Origin: Tenebrio molitor
Lineage: Eukaryota; Arthropoda; Insecta; Coleoptera; Tenebrionidae
Direction: 5' to 3'
DNA length: 64,000 nucleotides
Assembly: GCF_963966145.1 (NCBI RefSeq)
Contig: NC_091048.1
Span: 6,076,001-6,140,000 of the forward strand
Shown here one piece after another: positions 45,787 through 58,295 of the stretch (within the stretch, counting starts at the first letter, position 1; each line of letters opens with the position of its first letter). The translations under genes and the position numbers were made by a program. The notes below the pieces were generated by a model. The model was given only the letters and a program-made list of their open reading frames with translations. It had not been told where the DNA came from and searched no databases.

Positions 45787-47027
45787 ATTGAATTATTTAT
45801 TTAAACTGACATACCGTCAAATAATTCTAACCTATGTATTTCTAAAAGCCATTTTCAAACTATGACAAAAATGAAAAAAAAACGTGTCATTTTTTTGACA
45901 CTTAGAATATGAATCACTAGTATACGAATGCGGTTCACATCACTTACTTACATTGCAGTGACGCAATGGAATATGCTCTATTGTAAAACGGTCTTAATAA
46001 ATATCATAACCTAGTTATCATCATGTTGTATGACAATGATTAATATATTTTTTGACACTTCGTTGACGTGGACATAATCAGACAGGGAAATGTTTTAATT
46101 TATGACAATCTAACCAAATTTTGAAATGACATTGACGACCAGAATTTTTTGCTCGCGACAGTACATCTTACAATTTTGTATCTCGATACACTCGTGAAAG
46201 ATTTCAATGTTATTACTTCAAAAAATGGCTACCATCCCATATTTAAATATCTTTCATTGTTGATTGAAGTAATTAGCTATCTCTAACTGGTTACTCATGT
46301 TTGTTTAACCTGTTACGCATACGAATTTGTTGTTCAGCAAAGCGATAAAAATTTACATTTAATGCTTCGTTTATTTTTCTAAATAGAAAGCTCGAGGCAA
46401 GCAGTAAAGAATACATAAAGCGACGTAACAGGTTTATTTAAATAAAACCGGGTACATTCTATTTGCTTTATTGTAGACACCGACATAGTCTCATGCGTCG
46501 TTAAAGAACTATGTACTGTGCGTTACGTTACAACAAACCACCGGCGGCATCAGAAGAGTTTGTTTCCTGTGTGCGGTTTTGACATGATATTCTTTTTCAT
46601 TTTTCTAAAGATACAACCAAACATGCAGGATGGTCCAAGGAAAACTTTCCAGCCGAGATACCGCCAAACAAAGAGCAAATACTTTAATATTAAATGAAGA
46701 CAATGATTTATATTTTGAATATTTAATAAGCTAATGGCTTATGCTGCACAAACATTAACAAAATTATAATACCGTTGTAAAGAGAATATAACTTTACCAC
46801 AATTGGCAATGTAATTTTTTTTGATGTGAACTATTTTCTCTCGTATTAAAATGGGCGATTTGAGATTTGTTACCAATGTTATCATTTGCCAAACACTTTG
46901 ATTTTTTATTTTTCTGTCGTCCACTTATCTGTCTATGTGAAATCTATGAGAATAACTAAACATTAAAAAACTTATAAATTGTTCAAAACGTTTTGTTATA
47001 ATTGATGACAATTTTTTCCATTCAAAA
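45787..47027. other. Unassigned AT-rich sequence
   Basis: I see no gene or paired repeat. Confidence 0.35.
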
Positions 47028-47229
47028 ATATTGGATGTAAATTTCTCCTCAAAGTTAGCGTTTAAGAGTCTATTGTGAGCGCACCATTCGTCGGTTTGCA
47101 GAGAAAAAACACAAACAACGCAAAAAGTGAGTTTAGATTTAAACAGCTGATCCGTGATTCGTAATCCGTGGTTCACAATCGATTCTTCAACGCCACCTTT
47201 TAGGATAAATTTAAATGAACACCCGATAT
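47028..47229. mobile_element. MITE, TATCGGGTGTTCATTT family, copy 2
   Basis: The right end AAATTTAAATGAACACCCGATA is clear, and the left end (ATATTGGATGTAAATTT) is decayed. The interior shares GAGTCTATTGTGAGCGCACC and GTTCACAATCGATTCTTCAA, which form inner arms as in copy 3. A 152-codon minus-strand frame (47383-46925) runs across the element and is not considered a gene. Confidence 0.75.
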
Positions 47230-48069
47230 ATACCGAACTACAGTTAAAATACAAAAGAAACACACCATAATTACTTGTCATACGGTTATCAATACATATT
47301 AACAAATAATTAACAATTACGAGTATGTAGCAAATTATTATTTTAATTATCAAACACTTCCGGTTGTCTATCAAATACAGCAAGTAATTACGAGTGCTTG
47401 CTGTACATGTCTAGAGATCGTTATTACGATTTATTTATGTTATTCCGTTCTTGCGCAAGTAAATTTGATCTGCTATCAGCCCCACAAGACTTTCTCATTT
47501 ACACCTAAGTATGTCGCTATCGCACTCCTTACATTGCTATAAACTTGGTCAATTGATCTGAACTGACTTTTAACTATACTCTGGTGTGTTTGCTACACTT
47601 TACGATCTAAGAGTCCACATAAAGTAGTGAGTTCGCACATTATCGGCCCTATTCTACATAGAAGTGGGTCAACACTTTACCCTAATTTACCAAAAAACTG
47701 TAGTTTATGGACGCATCTTTAATATCTCCCGTAAAATTAATAAAATGTTGGAGAACAATAAATATTTCGTTAAAATTACGTTTCAAATAACGCATCCCAC
47801 GTTTAGTTCGTTTATGATATTTTGTCAATACATATTATTTCGGAATATTAATCAACAGTACGGATGGTGCATAAAATGGGGCTGTTAAAGCCAAAACCAT
47901 CACCAAAATTTCGTAATACACCAAAGTGTATTGTGTTTTCTTGCGATTTGTTTATTTATTATTTAGTACTTAATTTTAGTTTATAATAGAAATTTATTCC
48001 GGTAAAGTTTACAGACCTTTACTGTAATTGTAATCAACATTTATCCCAGAATAAGTGGGTAAAACGAGG
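47230..48069. other. Unassigned AT-rich sequence
   Basis: No gene or repeat identified. Confidence 0.35.
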
Positions 48070-48191
48070 TGAATAGGCAACCAATAAAACGACTGTGCAT
48101 AGCAAGTATAATTCTGCGTACGATCGAAATAAGACGTAAAACAAAATATGAGTTAGCACTCTTGATTTGTTTTCTTTTTGATCACTTTGTA
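48070..48191. mobile_element. Fragment of the AAACAAATCAAGAGTG element
   Basis: Reverse-complement match to one end of the elements at 27.1 and 41.9 kb: ACTCTTGATTTGTTTTCTTT, then TTGATCACTTTGTA at the right end and AATAGGCAACCAATAAAACG at the left. The rest of the element is absent. Confidence 0.75.
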
Positions 48192-50013
48192 TTTGGATAT
48201 ACAAAATTCAAGGGTGAATATAGTTGTTATTATTATTTGCACAAAGCGAAAAAAGGAGTAATCATCATGTGATACCGGGAATAATATCAGTTGTCACCAG
48301 AATATTTAACACCAGACAATTTTCGAAATTTTTAAAATAACTTTAAGAATTGGCTGTACTGTTGTTTAAATAACAAACGGTGGCTCAAATTGATTAAGAA
48401 GGAACAAAAGTGTCGAGTAAGTATTACTTAGAACTTGGTAAGTTGTTCTTGGATCACCTCCTTTACGTTTACCAGAAAGAAAGATTCATTCATTACTGCA
48501 AGCCATTCATGGTACACCGGTCGATTTATACCAAAAGGAATTCTGATTGCTCTACGTTGGATCGATTCCAAGCGCAAAGTGTCCCGTTGGGAGATAGGGG
48601 TCTAGACACTGTTATCAAATTCCAACAACAGTTTCACAAAAGTCTTTCAAGAAGACAACGGGACTTGCTTTGGAAAACGCTGTGCTTGGGAGGAAAAACA
48701 TCGAGAAAGCTTTTTTGGTGACGCTTAAGACATGGTCCCTCCAAAATCGACGTAAGAATGAGTACTGCACAGCTTTGTGTTAACGTTTGTTTTGGATTTT
48801 TTTACGAATATTCCGGTCTACATTGAAGGTGTGTTGGTGTGTTAAAGAGAGAAGATTCTTCCAACTATTATACATACTTATATGTTAAAAAAATCTTTGA
48901 TGTCAGCCACATAAGCAGTAAGACATTTCTTTGACTACTTTTTTGTTCTTGATCGCGATGATAGATTCGCCCTTTGTCCATAGTTCCGGCCCAAAAAATT
49001 ATATCAATCGGCTTGAAGCTGCAAAGATAGTTATGTGTAGTATTTTTGTAGCTTCGAACTATCAGAGAAAAAACTTTAGTAATTAAGAACATATAACATG
49101 GATTAAATAAATGTTTTTTGCTTTTACAATCTTTTTTTATGTCAGAATCGCAATAGTACTACTACTACTCGTGAAAATGTAATCCACTCGCAATCGCTCG
49201 TGAATCACACTTTTTTCACTCGCTAGTAAACATTCACTTTTTTTTACTTGTAAAACAATCTACAATTTATATTTATAGTTTTACTTCTGAATTACTCAAT
49301 AAGAAAATTACACCTGAAGAGGGTTTCACTCTTTTTATAAAGAAAAAGGGTACAAGCTCCAACCAGAAACTTCAACATCTTAACTAGCATTTAGCATAAA
49401 GGATTTCGGTTTCAATAAAAAAAAAACGAACAAAATAAGCAAAATGTCGTAAAAACCATTCGGAACACAGTGGCAAGAATGTTATACAAAAACAAAAGAC
49501 GAAAAACAATACAGTATCCTATTTGATCCGCTCCGAGATGCTATAAATAACTAGTTTTTCTAGTTTAACCTTGGGACAATTAGACAAAATTATTAAATTA
49601 TAGGGCGAAGAAATTCCTGAGCGTTTGCAAAAAAAAATACCACATTGGCACGAGTTGGCATGGAGAAGTTGCGAGGCGGTAAATTGTTTGTGGAACAAAA
49701 ACTGGTCGCATCATAGATAATTCAGTATTCAGTATTCGGCACAAGATGGTGCTGAAACCCTGACAGTGAAGAAATAGTCAACCCCAAATTTGACAAACCC
49801 GGATAAATAATTAAAAAAAGATATTTATTCATTGATTTTTAATTTTTAAAAACCTTAATTGACACTTAATCGTAATTTTAGGTTATACCGTAGGATGATT
49901 AAAAACGCGCTAAGCATGTTATTACAAAAAAAATGACTCCAAATTCTGATTGGCAAAAGAATGATTCATTTGAACTTTTTTGAACCTCTTCAAAAACTGT
50001 CCATACTGGGTAA
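48192..50013. other. Unassigned AT-rich sequence
   Basis: A 103-codon frame at 48410-48721 (+) is somewhat GC-richer than its surroundings but unrecognised. Near 49150-49250 CTCGTGAAAATGTAATCC, CACTCGCAATCGCTCGTG and a weak complementary arm may be another decayed fold-back unit. Confidence 0.3.
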
Positions 50014-50715
50014 AATAGTTATTTGTGTGTCAAGGCTAAAAAGTGCGTCTTTTTCGTGCGAGTCTGGAGTTTCTAGTCGAGGCGGAGCCGAGACTTGAAA
50101 ACAGGCGACGACAAAAGGCACTTTTTGGCCGAGGTGCACATTACCATTACCGCACGAACTACAAAGCAAAAGACATCATTGGAAAAATTACAAATTTATT
50201 TTGTATGTACTTTTTTCAAATAAATACATTTATTAATAGATACCATATTAACAATTTTTTATAGTACTTTTTATCAGCTTGCCAACAAAACTAGAAATTT
50301 ACTATTTGCAATACAATTACTTATTTATATAATTTATGCTGGCAGGACAATTATTGCGTTTATCATCTGCGATGTCCGGCGACGTATTAGACATTTATTC
50401 ATCACTTTCGCTGTTGTATTAGACATTTCTTCATCACGCTGTTGCTGTCTATTATATGAACGTCCATTTTCTTATTATGCACCAAATAATCACCAGAAAT
50501 AAACGATAAAACACTTTTTCGGGTAAATAAAATTAAATTTAATTGTGAAATTTTCATTTGTTTTCAGTGGATTTACTCGGTTTTGTCGGTTTCGTTGTTA
50601 CTCACTAAACAGATGGCGCCACGGTCAAGGGTCAGAAAAGTGTGACCGAAAAAGAGTTACTTTTCGTCCGCTTGGGAGTACGTAAAATTACCTTTTTCAT
50701 TAAGGGTGCCTAAAA
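50014..50715 (-). mobile_element. About 700-bp dispersed element ending in a fold-back (copy I)
   Basis: Reverse complement of the element at 13417-14102. It begins with AATAGTTATTTGTGTGTCAA. The palindrome GGCTAAAAAGTGCGTCTTTT / AAAAGGCACTTTTTGGCC surrounds GTCGAGGCGGAGCCGAGAC. It ends in AAGGGTGCCTAAAAA. The short MSNT...PDIADD frame (on the minus strand, near 50395-50320) is conserved with few amino-acid changes, although the flanking frame has a stop not present in copy H. Confidence 0.75.
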
Positions 50716-50992
50716 ACCAAGTTTTCATTTCGATAACATCGGCGGTTAAAGAAATAGAATGTAAAAATTACCAGTCACGATAATCGCTGCGCTGCCGTTT
50801 GAAATTTTGCTGAGGCCTCTGTAGGGGGAATTATAAAATAACAGGACATAAATGCAGGCCATAATACGTCGATGTTAGACAAAATGCTTTTTAATAGCAG
50901 AAAAATCTTTTCAAAAACGAGCTGTTACAGCTAAATAGCACTCAAAAAACAGAAAGGTTTATCATATAATAACTAATATTTGACTCATACAT
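50716..50992. other. Unassigned sequence
   Basis: Nothing identified. Confidence 0.3.
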
Positions 50993-51086
50993 TGTTGTAA
51001 CAATGCAGCAGGTATTGAATTATTCCGTGGAAATTAAAAAAAAAAATACATTGGAAATTCCACTTTGCCATGACATTGTTACAACA
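50993..51086. repeat. Inverted repeat TGTTGTAACAATG
   Basis: TGTTGTAACAATG at about 50993-51005 is exactly inverted at about 51074-51086 (CATTGTTACAACA). The inner sequence GTGGAAATT/AATTCCAC also partly pairs. It may be a small fold-back element. An 80-codon frame begins inside it and is not recognised. Confidence 0.6.
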
Positions 51087-51396
51087 GAAACGTCAAAGTC
51101 AATAAAACCCAAGTTTCTTAGACGTCATGAATCGATTTGGAACACAAGGAACAAGAAATTGATGAAAATGTCATTAGAACTGTACCCAAAAATACGGAAA
51201 CAAGTAAGAACAGTGTCTGGAGACAGTTTATGTCATTTAATTTAACACTATCTATCTGAATAAGGGGAAATATTAGTTTCAAGTATTGTGTATTTTTATT
51301 CGAGAACATTTCTCCCTAAATACTACTTGTGCCCAAAAATTGACCAGACAATTTCCATTCAATTTATTAACAACAAGCTTTCATGAAAATTATCAC

Positions 51397-51527
51397 TTAT
51401 GATATCCCAATGCATAGATTCTATCCGAAAATTTTTTTGAGTGCATTGCTGACAAAGTTATTTATCTTTGTCAGCAATGCACGAAAATAAAAATTTAAGA
51501 TATGAATCTATGCAGAGTGATATTCGG
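51397..51527. repeat. Long hairpin, perfect 15-bp inner stem
   Basis: GCATTGCTGACAAAG (51443-51457) and CTTTGTCAGCAATGC (51466-51480) are perfectly complementary around an 8-nt loop TTATTTAT. Outer pairing (GCATAGATTC.../...GAATCTATGC) extends the arms to about 50 nt or more with mismatches. This could be a fold-back transposon remnant, or a transcript with this shape would resemble a small-RNA precursor. Confidence 0.75.
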
Positions 51528-51973
51528 CAAAAAAATCGTATGAATACATTAACGATCAGTGAAAAAATGTATCTAAAGTTTTTAAAAAATACATACCAAG
51601 ACTGTAGAATTTTAACTTCTCAACAAATTGAACTTTTATTTATAAAAATGTAGTAATTTGAATAAAAATTTTGCAATTTTTGTTATACTGGTAATATTTT
51701 TCTTTCCACCTAGTAAAAATATTTTCGGAAATATTTTATGTATCCATGGTTATAACAATAAACGCAGCTTTTTCATTGGATAGTAGATTCGTGAATGCGA
51801 TTTTCGGTACATAAAAAAATGTTACGTAATTTGCAACTTATTGGTCAAAATTCAAAAATTCCAATCAAAATTTTGGTGCTACATATTTTCCTTAAAAATG
51901 AATAACAATACTAATTTAGGAGTATCATTAATCATTATTATTAATCAATCATGTAAACCTTTGGCTGCATAAG

Positions 51974-52255
51974 TATTGGGTAATTCAAAATTATTGTGGA
52001 TAAGTATGGCAACTATGTACGCAAATTTATGTGGTAACTGTGTGGGTGGAGTTGACATGTGTTGACATGTGTTTGACATTTCATAAGCGTGCATTTGATT
52101 TTTTTTATACCATTGCACATTGATTTGACAATTTTCAAAATTACGCGACTATGAACTGTAAAGGAAATGTCAACTCGATCCTACTCATAGTTGCCACATA
52201 CATTTTCGTACATAGTTGCCATACTTATCCACAATCATTTTGAATCACCCAATAT
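51974..52255. mobile_element. MITE with TATTGGGTGATTCAAAAT ends, copy 1
   Basis: Terminal repeats of about 48 bp: TATTGGGTAATTCAAAATTA, then TTGTGGATAAGTATGGCAAC, against the inverted right end finishing CATTTTGAATCACCCAATA. The interior continues as imperfect inverted halves. The same family occurs at 61729-61947. Confidence 0.9.
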
Positions 52256-52324
52256 AAAATTAATAATATCTACTTGACATATTGTAACGTTACCGGCTTG
52301 AGGTGATGTTTTAAATATTTTTTT

Positions 52325-52565
52325 CATTTTCTCCTCTGGTGGTATTTTTGCGAAAAATACGACACAAAAATCTGTGAGAAAAGCAACCCCAATTTATCTT
52401 ACGTTGTGTTGTGTTGCTTATTTTTACTTAATTAAGGTTCTTCGAGAGGCCGCACTGTTGGAAGAATCTTAAATTAAATGATCGATCACACTTCACTTAA
52501 ATTTTATTTAACAAGTAATCGTATTTTGGTGCTGTTTGTTCCCAACAAAACTTATAAATAAAGAG
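52325..52565. repeat. Dispersed repeat, partner of 31.4 kb
   Basis: Same-strand match to 31385-31625, ending in AAAACTTATAAATAAAGA. Its nature is unknown. Confidence 0.6.
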
Positions 52566-53036
52566 GTTGATGGGTTTTTTATTTAAGCTTTTATCGAATA
52601 AAATTTTACTTCCGGCCTGTGAACTGAAATTTGACTAATAAATAGGTGAGTAAGCCAAATCAATAAATTTGACGCTGGCTGTTTGTGCTCTACGTCGGAG
52701 TCCCTAGCTAATTGAGAAGGATAGGCACTAGGAAGTCTACCCCCAGACCACAGGAGTTCCAAAGGAACAAATAGTGAATTAAAGAATTATTCTTGAAATG
52801 GTCACCCTGGCGAGAATACGTTTCCCTAATTGCTAAATGCAAAAAGACCACATACCTCGCGGTGAGGAATTCAAAACAAATTAAATAAAAGATTTTGAAC
52901 AGAATTTTTAAAAAATTAAATTTTCAAAGAAATTAAGCCACTATTACTTAGAAAAAACTAATAATGCAACAATACAAATAAAATTTAAAGTTTTAGAGAA
53001 ACAAAATTTATAACTTACAAACATTCCGCTTCCAAA
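52566..53036. other. Unassigned sequence
   Basis: Nothing identified. Confidence 0.3.
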
Positions 53037-53489
53037 AATAGTTATTTACAGTAAAAGAGAGGAAGGCAAAGTTTTCGTTCACGCGAATGCAATTCAAGTG
53101 AACGAAAGCGGCCTTACTCTCGAGTGTTGTATTTGATTTTGTTTGGTACCTCATCAGAAATTGAGGCTGTAACTTTGTATTAAAAATTTTAAATAAAAAT
53201 AAATCATATTTTTGGACGGATCTGTTGCTATGAAAAAAAAAAAACAAAATAAACAAAGTTCTGTAACGTCAATAAAGTTGTTGAGTGCACGTTGTGGAAA
53301 TTGTGGAAATGTTGCCTAAAAAATTTAAATTACATTATCAGAAAGAATTGGAAAAATTTACGAGTGAATGAAAATCAGTCAGTGAAAGGCAGTGAGCGAA
53401 AAACGATGAGCGAAAGTGAAGTGAACGAAAGAGAAACCTTCACCCACTGGTAACTATGGATACAGACTCACTTTCTAGGGAGGTATCCA
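53037..53489 (-). mobile_element. Dispersed element with fold-back end, partner of 23.5 kb
   Basis: It begins with AATAGTTATTTACAG (about 53038), then GAGGAAGGCAAAGTTTTCGT and a palindrome-like segment. It ends in a degenerate GTGAACGAAAG/GTGAGCGAAAA array (53370-53435) and CACTTTCTAGGGAGGTATCC. Orientation is opposite to 23471-23972. Confidence 0.7.
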
Positions 53490-54326
53490 ACAACTGGTTG
53501 TTAAAGACGTTTCGTTGAAATGATCGAAAAATTAAAAATTCTTAATTTTGCGAACCTATTCTGACTCAATTTGTAAACGATTTAATTTCTAATGGAAATA
53601 AATTCCTGAATTAATTAATAATTTCCAGAGTAAACCTGATCTGACATGACCTGTCTTTTATAAATGAAGGCCTGTGACGTCTTTAATTCATAAGTAAATA
53701 ATCACAAATCAAGTATAATTTAGCTTCCGGTTTAGCATTCAATAGAGACCTCCTTTAAAAGTCATCGTTTATTGGTCGAAGCGTATCGGTCATATCAAGA
53801 TGCATATTATGAAAGCTCTCCTTCTTTCATGGGTTTTTCGAGAATCCCCCGAGACCGTCATATTTTATTACAACAACGCACCAGTCAGTTATCACTGCGG
53901 CCTCGAGTTCTCTAAAAGCGCCCTCAGATTGGAAAAGAAGCGACGATTCCGTTGGAGAAATAAAGCTCGGAAAAAACATTTTCCAATTACATTCGCGTGG
54001 CGCACTCGTTGATAGACAGCTGTCATTCTCCACACTCGATTCATAAAAGCTTCACGGTAAGCGTCATTTACACAGTCAATGTGTGCGATTATTTAGTCGC
54101 GATTGGCCGGTGCGACACAAAGGAAATAGGTCCGGCCATTGACGGAAACATTTTTATTCGACGAAACTTCGTCAAATTAGATAGTGCCAGCTGACGTGAA
54201 ATCGCCTATCAGTTACAAATAAAAGTGTCGAGATGTCCTTCCGCCGGTTGTCGAGCGAGAAAAATTCAATCAATGGAGCTTTCGTTAAAATGGATTCCGG
54301 AGCATTCTCGTATAAACGCACTTTTA
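53490..54326. other. Unique, GC-richer sequence upstream of a TATA box
   Basis: From about 53800 this is less AT-rich than most of the window and has no repeat I recognise. An ATTGG (inverted CCAAT) lies at about 54102. Overlapping short frames on both strands give no recognisable protein. Confidence 0.3.
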
Positions 54327-54362
54327 TATATAAATTCGAGGGTGTATTATCATTCTGTCAGT
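54327..54362 (+). promoter_or_regulatory. Core promoter candidate: TATA box plus initiator
   Basis: TATATAAA at 54327-54334 is followed by the arthropod initiator TCAGT at 54358-54362. Taking its A (54360) as +1, the first T of TATAAA (54329) is at -31, the preferred insect spacing. A first ATG lies at 54394 and opens a 40-codon frame (MPSGSDWRRTSKNLF...). No downstream promoter element was recognised. Chance cannot be excluded in AT-rich DNA, but both elements are canonical and correctly spaced. Confidence 0.45.
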
Positions 54363-54393
54363 AGTCGATACTGCCGAAAGTCGCCTTGATTTA

Positions 54394-54516
54394 TGCCATC
54401 TGGATCTGACTGGAGACGAACGAGCAAGAATCTGTTTAACAAATCGAATGGTACACGTCAGGTTTCATTAACTTTGCAGATGCGAGATGCAACATTGCAA
54501 CGTGCCACTTCATAAA
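54394..54516 (+). CDS. Short frame downstream of the candidate promoter
   Basis: The first ATG after the putative start site opens 40 codons beginning MPSGSDWRRTSKNLFNKSNG. No domain is recognisable. It could be a small leader exon or untranslated. The only reason for listing it is its position 34 nt downstream of a well-formed TATA/initiator pair. Confidence 0.15.
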
Positions 54517-55433
54517 CAGCATCTCGTCGAATATTTCGCTGCATATTTCGCTTTTGTCGACACTTATGAACTTTGCGAGGGAAAGAGGAGCTGACTTTTA
54601 TGCATTTAGCGCCCCACATAAAAGTTTTTCGAGCGGACGCTGAATTTAGTACTACATCCGGTGGGGAATTACAAACTACACCCTTATATAATGAAACTAA
54701 ATTTTACAACCTTCCACTAGAAGCGCGACGCAAAGTTATTAATGTAGCAAGTGATGGATGCGCTTACTTCAGAATTCCTAAAGGCATTTTTCGCACTACA
54801 TGAAAAATGAGAAAAATAAAATAACGATAATAGAAAATAAGAGCGATAATTTATTTTGTCGCAAGTTACGCCAGATATGGACGTCGAAAGGAGAACATAA
54901 TTTATTGCACATTGTTGGAAATAAGGAATTGATACCTTTAACCCTGCTGTATCGACAAGGAAAGAATATGTTAGCTTATAAAGGTTATGAAATTTGGATA
55001 CGTATACGTAGGTTAGTTATTATTTTTGTCACAAATAAAAGAAAAGTGGTACAACAAGATAACATATGGACCTGAAAAGTATATGTTAAGAATAAAACTT
55101 TAGTGGAAATTTTAAAAAGTTACGTGTGCTTAATTTTGAAAGCCTATTTTTACAACACAGATATCAAAAAAAAAATTATTGGAATTTCCCGGCGCCTCCA
55201 CCATTTTTGTATCTCGAGTGTTTTTCCAATTAATCAGTCAGTAACTTTCCATTGACCCTAAAGATAAAGAAATTTGAGAAATATACAAAGATATATTGAT
55301 TTAAAAGGAAACAGGAGCTAAGAAGGATGACAGCAGCACCTGTTCAGATAATTCGTAATATTTCTTTGTAAATAAAAAAAAAAATATATCCCACACAGAC
55401 TGCTAAGTCAGTCTAGAATTTTTTAAACGTTAA
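54517..55433. other. Unassigned sequence
   Basis: Frames at 54573-54803 and 54800-55075 (+) overlap by four bases and are unrecognised. No repeats. Confidence 0.3.
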
Positions 55434-55609
55434 TATCGGGTGTTCATTTAAATTTTCGGTCGGTTGGCGTTGAAGAGTCGATTGTGAACGCACCACTTGT
55501 GTAAAAACGCCAGATTTAAACAGTTGATTCGTGATACGTAATCCATAGTGCGTTCGCAATCGACTCTTCAATGCCAACTTTGACCGGAAATTTAAATGAA
55601 CACCCGATA
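55434..55609. mobile_element. MITE, TATCGGGTGTTCATTT family, copy 3
   Basis: The best-preserved copy. TATCGGGTGTTCATTTAAAT at the left is inverted at the right (AAATTTAAATGAACACCCGATA). A second arm pair GTTGAAGAGTCGATTGTGAA / GCAATCGACTCTTCAA lies inside. 176 bp, non-coding. Confidence 0.9.
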
Positions 55610-57639
55610 CATGCAAAAATAATTCTTACAGAAACGAGGCGTTAACCAATTACTAATTGTTGGTTTCTGTTTCAGGTATGCAGCAATTTCTGTTGTATTA
55701 GTCATCATAAAATCTTTGTAAGTATTTATATGTATATTTTTCACGACGTCAGTGTTAACACTATAAACTTAACAACGTACTAGTTTGTTATCTACAAGAT
55801 AAAAATGATATATTTTTACCTTGATAGAATAATAAATTAATCAAGGTGACGATAGAATCTATTTTTTTTTTTAAGATTCACAACGCGTAGTCTATGCTGG
55901 CGTCTCACAATTAGTTACCGAATAACAACAAACAGACATTGCTCAGAGTTGAAACTAATATTTTGTGGTATAATATGCTTGTTGTTGCCTTGGGTTTGTG
56001 AAGTGTTAATTTTATTACCGCACTAGTGGGGTAATAATTTCATAACCATACTAATTGGGATAAGAAAACTATGACACTTCTAACTTTAATGCGATATGGT
56101 ATCACTTAACGCACGGTGATAGATAAAACTATATTGTACACAATATTCACCATAACAACATTGTAAACCTAGCATCTGATCAAATCTGAATTAATTTAAA
56201 CGTTTATAAATTTGGATTTATAATATTTAATTGTGCTTATACTTATACTTGTACTTATAAAAGATCAACAATCTAAGAAATACAGGGAAAATGTTTTAAC
56301 CTCGAGGTCACTTGATCCATTTTAAGACAGCATCGATCGTAAATAGGATAAAATCTTAAAAGAGGGGATTACCACTTGTATCACATGCGAAAAAGGTTTA
56401 CTGCTTTGTTAGGAGATTGACTCACAAATTCTACGTATCCGGCTAAACCTTTGTGCAACTTGACAGATAAAAATGACAGTTGCAAAATGTTTACGGTTGG
56501 CCATCGATATAAAATATTTCGTTCTGCGGAACGAAACCGTATCCAAAAATAAAAGTGTACTTGCACAAAAGAAGTAATAATAATAAAGCACAAATGTTTT
56601 AATCTTCGCCACAAACTCACTTAACGCAAATCTTTTTAATTTGAACGGAATGCGTGTGAAATAAATATATTATGTATATTTTTTCAACTATTTTCGGCCA
56701 TCTTAACTGCACAAATGCTTTTTCTTTAGACGGTTATGGTTCTGCCACATGTTTATAATACAAGAGCCCGGAGACTAAAAGTATGCATGTATTTCAGTTA
56801 GCTTTTTATGATACTCTGATGACGGAAGCAATTATTTTACAGGCAAAAGTTCAGCTAGCTGCATTGCTGTGTGTTATTAGCGTATTTTACAATGTTTTGA
56901 AGCAACGAACAGTGTAAAATGTTTATACGAAAATTAATTGGACATGCGGGATATGTTTTTTAAAATGCCACACGATGAACTTTTAATATATCATACGGAT
57001 TAATTTAAAAGCAATATACATATTTTAAATAACTACAACTGCTATTTCTATTGATTTATCATATATTTAGTTTGACATTCAAAACAACAAAGACACGACA
57101 TATTACATGCAAATTACATGAAAATTAATAAATTAATAAAATATACTTAATTATATTTTTAACAAATGAGTACTTGCTTAACTAAGAAGCAATTTGTCCA
57201 ATTACAAACTTCAATAAACAAATTAAATAAGATTTTTATTATTTTGCAGTGTTTTCTTCTTTTACAAAGTTTGACAGTAATTTTTTATCACGTTTGCAAC
57301 CACATCCTGATAATAAACACCTTGTCTCACAAAATACTCATTTTCTTTGGGCTCCATTTTGTAATATGAGGTTCTCTCGCAAAACTCTCATCACCATAAA
57401 TAACTAGACCTTCTCAACATTTAAGTTGCAGAATCAGACTTAACATATCTTGGAAGCTTCATACTAAATGTTTTTCACTTTTTGCTTTCCGGAGATGCTC
57501 TACATAAATACATTTCAATGTGAATTATAAATGTAGTGGTTATAAAATCCATAAGTTAAAATATTCTACTAAAAATATGAATGTAAAAAGTTGATTAAGA
57601 ATTTATTTTTTTCTGAAACGATTGTAATTTTAACCCTCC
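55610..57639. other. Unassigned AT-rich sequence
   Basis: A 22-bp palindrome ATTACCGCACTAGTGGGGTAAT (56014-56035) is the only structure noted. Overlapping minus-strand frames at 56381-56620 and a plus-strand frame at 57166-57369 are unrecognised. Confidence 0.35.
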
Positions 57640-58090
57640 ACCACCCGGCGGCACGGCAATTTTGCCGGAGTACATACACTATTACGGATAATACTATCAA
57701 GTAATAGTGCAGTGCTTATTAACATAATTACCGGCGTCTCGCCTTCACATTTTGACTTTGTTGTGTTCTATTATGTTCTGTGTCAATTTTAAGGAACTTC
57801 CTCACGAAATGACATGAGTATAAATAATATACCTTTTTGAATTTCAATTACCAATGCGTTACCTAAATCCAGAATTTTTAAATTTTTAAAAAGTGATTGC
57901 GGTACTATTCCCGTCGCAGAAATTACAAGTGGTAAAATCGATTTTTTTTCTAAACACCAAAGATTTCTCATAGCAACGGAGAACTCCAAATATTTATTAA
58001 TTTTTGTGTTATATGTCTGTGTTATATTATGTGAATTTGGAACAGCTATATCTAAAAGATATGCTTGCTTTTGTTGTTTATTTAAAATAA
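57640..58090 (-). mobile_element. 5'-truncated R4/Dong-like retrotransposon fragment, minus strand
   Basis: Matches the reverse complement of about 39010-39465. It keeps the end of the endonuclease domain, where the minus-strand frame 57989-57789 reads EFSVAMRNLWCLEKKSILPL and then GIVPQSLFKNLKILDLGNAL. It also keeps the hairpin-bearing 3' untranslated region. It begins just after the PD motif of the endonuclease, so it has no complete active site. A frame change separates the final residues. Confidence 0.85.
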
Positions 58091-58295
58091 TTCATAATTG
58101 TAACTTTAATACTTCATAACTTTATTATTTTACTTCAGTGTTGTATGTAATCCGCAATGTCGCAGGAATAATTTTCGAGGTGGATTAGTTTGAAAAAGTA
58201 TGCGCATACCAAAAATAATGATAAGGTAATATGTGGGTGCTTCTTACTAGATATACCGGAATATGGCTTGAAAACAATTTAACATAAACGATAAA

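Noticed and set aside
46925..47383. 152-codon minus-strand open frame
   Set aside because: It runs straight through the MITE at 47028-47229, its composition is that of translated AT-rich DNA, and no domain is recognisable.
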